Below, piece after piece: positions 61,090 to 64,000 of a DNA stretch of 64,000 nt. Position 1 is the stretch's first letter; the number at the start of each line of letters is the position of its first letter. Origin of the DNA: Hydractinia symbiolongicarpus (taxonomy: Eukaryota > Cnidaria > Hydrozoa > Anthoathecata > Hydractiniidae); contig NC_079887.1 in the NCBI RefSeq assembly GCF_029227915.1, positions 27,775,650 to 27,839,649 on the forward strand, given 5' to 3'. A model generated the notes under the pieces. That model saw nothing but the letters and a program-made list of their open reading frames with translations, made no database searches and was not told the DNA's origin. The position numbers and the translations under genes are program-made.

Positions 61090-64000
61090 TCATTTTTGAT
61101 GAGACGCTGAATAAAAGCAGTTTAATCGCCGGCAAACGAAAACCCGCAATTTGACGTAAATCCCGGCTTGGTCCGTATAGTCAAAAGTATACAAAGAAAG
61201 TACCCAGGGAGTAAACTCATTTCCCAAACGATTTTTTAAATTAATTTTTCTTCCAATAAAACGCATGAGACTTGTAGTTTTTAAAAATGTTTTCATTTTT
61301 GATGAGACGCTGAATAAAAGAAGTTTAATCGCCGGCAAACGAAAACCTGCGATTTCCCGTAAATCCTGGACTCGGCCCGTATAGTCAAAAGTATACAAAG
61401 AAAGTACCCAGGGAGTAAACTCATTTCCCAAACGATTTTTTAAATTATTATTTCACCACTAAAACGCATGAGACTTGTAGTTTTCAAGAATCTTTTCATT
61501 TTTGATGAGACGCTGAATAAAAGCAGTTTAATCGCCGGGAAACGAAAACCCGCGATTTCCCGTAAATCCCGGGCTTGGCACGTATAGTCAAATGTATACA
61601 AAGAAAGTACCCTGTGAGTTAACTCATTTTCAGAACGATTTTTTAAATTATTTTTTCACCACTAAAACGCATAAGACTTGTAGTTTTTAAAAATGTTTTC
61701 ATTTTTGATGAGTCGCTGAATAAAAGAAGTTTATTCGCCGGCAAACGAAAACCCGCGATTTCCCGTAAATCCCGGCTTGGCCCGTATAGTCAAAAGTATA
61801 CAAAGAAAGTACCCAGGGAGTAAACTCATTTCCCGAACGATTTTTTAAATTATTTTTCCACCACTAAAACGCATGAGACTTGTAGTTTTCAAAAATATTT
61901 TAATTTTTGATGAGACGCTGAATAAAAGCAGTTTAATCGCCGGCAAACGAAAACCCGCGATTTCCCTAAATCCTGGACTCGGCCCGTATAGTCAAAAGTA
62001 TACAAAGAAAGTACCCAGGGAGTAAATGCATTTCCAGAACGATTTTTCAAATTATTTTTTCACCACTAAAACGCATAAGACTTGTAGTTTTTAAAAATGT
62101 TTTCATTTTTGATGAGACACTGAATAAAAGAAGTTTAATCGCCGGGAAACAAAAACCCGCGATTTCCCGTAAATCCCGGGCTTGGCCCGTAAAGTCAAAA
62201 GTATACAAAGGAAGTACCCAGGGAGTAAACTCATTTCCCGAACGATTTTTTAAATTATTTTTTTACCACTAAAACGCATGAGACTTGTAGTTTTCAAAAA
62301 TGTTTTCATTTTTGATGAGACGCTGAATAAAAGCAGTTTAATCGCCGGCAAACGAAAACCTGCGATTTCCTTAAATCCCGGACTCGGCCCGTATAGTCAA
62401 AAGTATACAAAGAAATTACCCAGGGAGTAAACTCATTTCCAGAACGATTTTTTAAATTATTTTTTCAACACTAAATAGCATAAGACTTGTAGATTTTAAA
62501 AATGTTTTCATTTTTGATGAGACGCTGAATAAAAGAAGTTTAGTCGCCGGCAAACGAAAACCCGCGATTTCCCGTAAATCCCGGGCTTGGCCCGTATAGT
62601 CAAAAGTATACAAAGAAAGTACCCAGGGAGTAAACTCATTTCCCGAACGATTTTTTAAATTACTTTTTCACCACTAAAACGCATAAGACTTGTAGTTTTT
62701 AAAAATGTTTTCATTTTTGATGAGACGCTGAATAAAAGAAGTTTAATCGCCGGCAAACGAAAAGCCGCGATGTCCCGTAAATCCCGGGCTTGGCCCGTAT
62801 AGCCAAAAGTATACAAAGAAAGTACTTAGGGAGTAAACTCATTTCCCGAACGATTTTTTATATTATTTTTTTACCACTAAACGCATGAGACTTGTAGTTT
62901 TCAAAAATATTTTCATATTTGATGGGACGCTGAATAAAAGAAGTTTAATCGCCGGCAAACAAAAATCCGCGATTTCCCGTAAATCCCGGACTCGGCCCGT
63001 ATAGTCAAAAGTATACAAGAAAGTACCCAGAGAGTAAACTCATTTCCCGAACGATTTTTTAAATTATTTTTTCACCACTAAAACGCATGAGACTTGTAGT
63101 TTTCAAAAATGTTTTCATTTTTGATGAGACGCTGAATAAAAGAAGTTTAATCGCCGGCAAACGAAAACCCGCGATTTCCCGTAAATCCCGGCTTGGCCGT
63201 ATAGTCAAAAGTATACAAAGAAAGTACCCAGGGAGTAAACTCATTTCCCGAACGATTTTTTAAATTATTTTTTCACCACTAAAACGCATGAGACTTGTAG
63301 TTTTCAAAAATGTTTTCATTTTTGATGAGACGCTGAATAAAAGTAGTTTAATCGCCGGCAAACGAAAACCCGCGATTTCGCTAAATCCTGGACTCGGCCC
63401 GTATAGTCAAAAGTATACAAAGAAAATACCCAGGGAGTAAACTCATTTCCAGAACGACTTTTTAAATTATTTTTTCACCACTAAAACGCATAAGACTTGT
63501 AGTTTTTAAAAATGTTTTCATTTTTGATGAGACGCGGAATAAAAGAAGTTTAATTGCCGTCAACCGAAAACCCGCGATTTCCCGTAAATCCCGGGTTTGG
63601 CCCGTATAGTCAAAAGTATACAAAGATAGTACCCAGGGAGTAAACTCATTTCCCGAACGATTTTTTATATTATTTTTTTACCACTAAACGCATGAGACTT
63701 GTAGTTTTCAAAAATATTTTCATATTTGATGGGACGCTGAATAAAAGAAGTTTAATCGCCGGCAAACGAAAACCCGCGATTTCCCGTAAATCCCGGCTTG
63801 GTCCGTATAGTCAAAAGTATACAAAGAAAGTACCCAGGGAGTAAACTCATTTCCCGAACGATTTTTTAAATTATTTTTTCACCACTAAAACGCATGAGAC
63901 TTGTAGTTTTCAAAAATGTTTTCATTTTTGATGAGACGCTGAATAAAAGTAGTTTAATCGCCGGCAAACGAAAACCCGCGATTTCGCTAAATCCTGGACT
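61090..64000. repeat. Right-edge monomers, ending mid-monomer
   Basis: Contains a copy with the unusual AATTTGACGTAAATC (about 61.15 kb) and CTTCCAATAAAACG (about 61.25 kb), an AAGAATCTTTTC copy, B copies at about 62.89 and 63.69 kb, and a trimer repeat. The GATTTCGCTAAATCC mark at 63,380 recurs at 63,986, and monomer 63288 recurs at 63894, both 606 bp apart. The window stops inside this monomer, so the array continues to the right. Confidence 0.87.

Larger units (their letters stand above)
1..64000. repeat. Satellite array, 203-bp monomer, spans whole window
   Basis: The whole window is tandem copies of one monomer. Using the A of GCATGAG as phase point, successive copies begin at 8, 211, 414, 606, 808, 1012, 1215, 1418 and 1621, and continue to 63,288 and 63,894. 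Spacing is 203 bp for most type A copies, 201-202 bp for type B, and 188 or 192 bp for deletion variants. All copies are in one orientation. The monomer has a GC-richer core (ATCGCCGGCAAACG through GTACCCAGGG) and an AT-rich flank of T-runs (ATTTTTTAAATTATTTTTTC and the AAAAATG/CATTTTT dyad). No unique sequence or transposon interrupts it. Array geometry, HORs and absence of genes point to eukaryotic heterochromatin, possibly centromeric; that role is inference. No named satellite family was recognised. Confidence 0.99.

Noticed and set aside
1-64000. CRISPR array (repeats with regular spacing)
   Set aside because: There are no short conserved repeats separated by unique spacers. The whole 203-bp unit is repeated and there are no cas genes.
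1-64000. rDNA or tRNA tandem repeats
   Set aside because: The monomer is only 203 bp, AT-rich, and shows none of the conserved 5S rRNA or tRNA blocks (A/B boxes) that I could recognise.

Overview
The window is one uninterrupted block of satellite DNA. From base 1 to base 64,000 it consists of about 315 head-to-tail copies of a monomer of about 203 bp (roughly 37% G+C in a copy counted by hand), all in the same orientation. It starts and ends inside the array, so neither edge of the array is visible. I found no credible protein-coding gene, rRNA, tRNA, CRISPR array or transposable-element insertion. The short reading frames (mostly 61-65 codons, up to 118) are the same stretch of monomer read again and again, and they end or change frame with 1-bp length changes. 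A long, gene-free, homogenised array with nested higher-order repeats (HORs) is typical of eukaryotic centromeric, pericentromeric or other heterochromatic satellites. The species cannot be told from the sequence, and I do not recognise the monomer as a named family.

Two broad monomer types alternate. Type A (202-203 bp) reads ACTAAAACGCATGAGAC at the phase point used here and carries the stretch AAAATGTTTTCATTTTTGATG. Type B (201-202 bp) has ACTAAACG, a TTTTTATATTATTTTTTTACC lead-in, AAAATATTTTCATATTTGATGGG, and usually AAAATCCGCG plus a 1-bp shorter TACAAGAAAG. Type A splits into recognisable subfamilies (for example GATGACACG, CTTAATGAAAG, GCATCACAC, GACCCTG, AAGAATCTTT).

Layout: (1) 1-14,328 holds only type A monomers. 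It has dimer expansions at 2.8-4.4 kb, a 12-mer HOR (2,436 and 2,412 bp) at 5.2-12.3 kb, a 7-mer (1,408 bp) tandem duplication at 10.5-13.3 kb, and an eight-monomer block near the left edge that recurs 12.5 kb away. (2) 14,329-29,300 begins with the first type B monomer and is built on a 23-mer HOR of 4,652 bp, with a 22-mer copy, a truncated copy and fragments. (3) 29,165-43,433 holds an 8-mer (1,617 bp) pair, three copies of a 14-mer (2,832 bp), and a 3,034-bp spacer containing a 5-mer (1,012 bp) tandem duplication. (4) 43,434-51,054 is a mixed zone with 3-mer and 2-mer expansions. (5) 51,055-56,316 is a nearly identical pair of 13-mers (2,631 bp). (6) 56,317-64,000 is mixed, with 3-mer (606 bp) duplications and adjacent B-B monomers.

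Nothing here works together as genes. What can be read is the recombination history: in-register unequal exchange (block lengths are whole numbers of monomers, and chimeric A/B monomers sit at junctions), small deletions between short direct repeats, many CG to CA/TG differences between subfamilies, and a conserved dyad in type A monomers.
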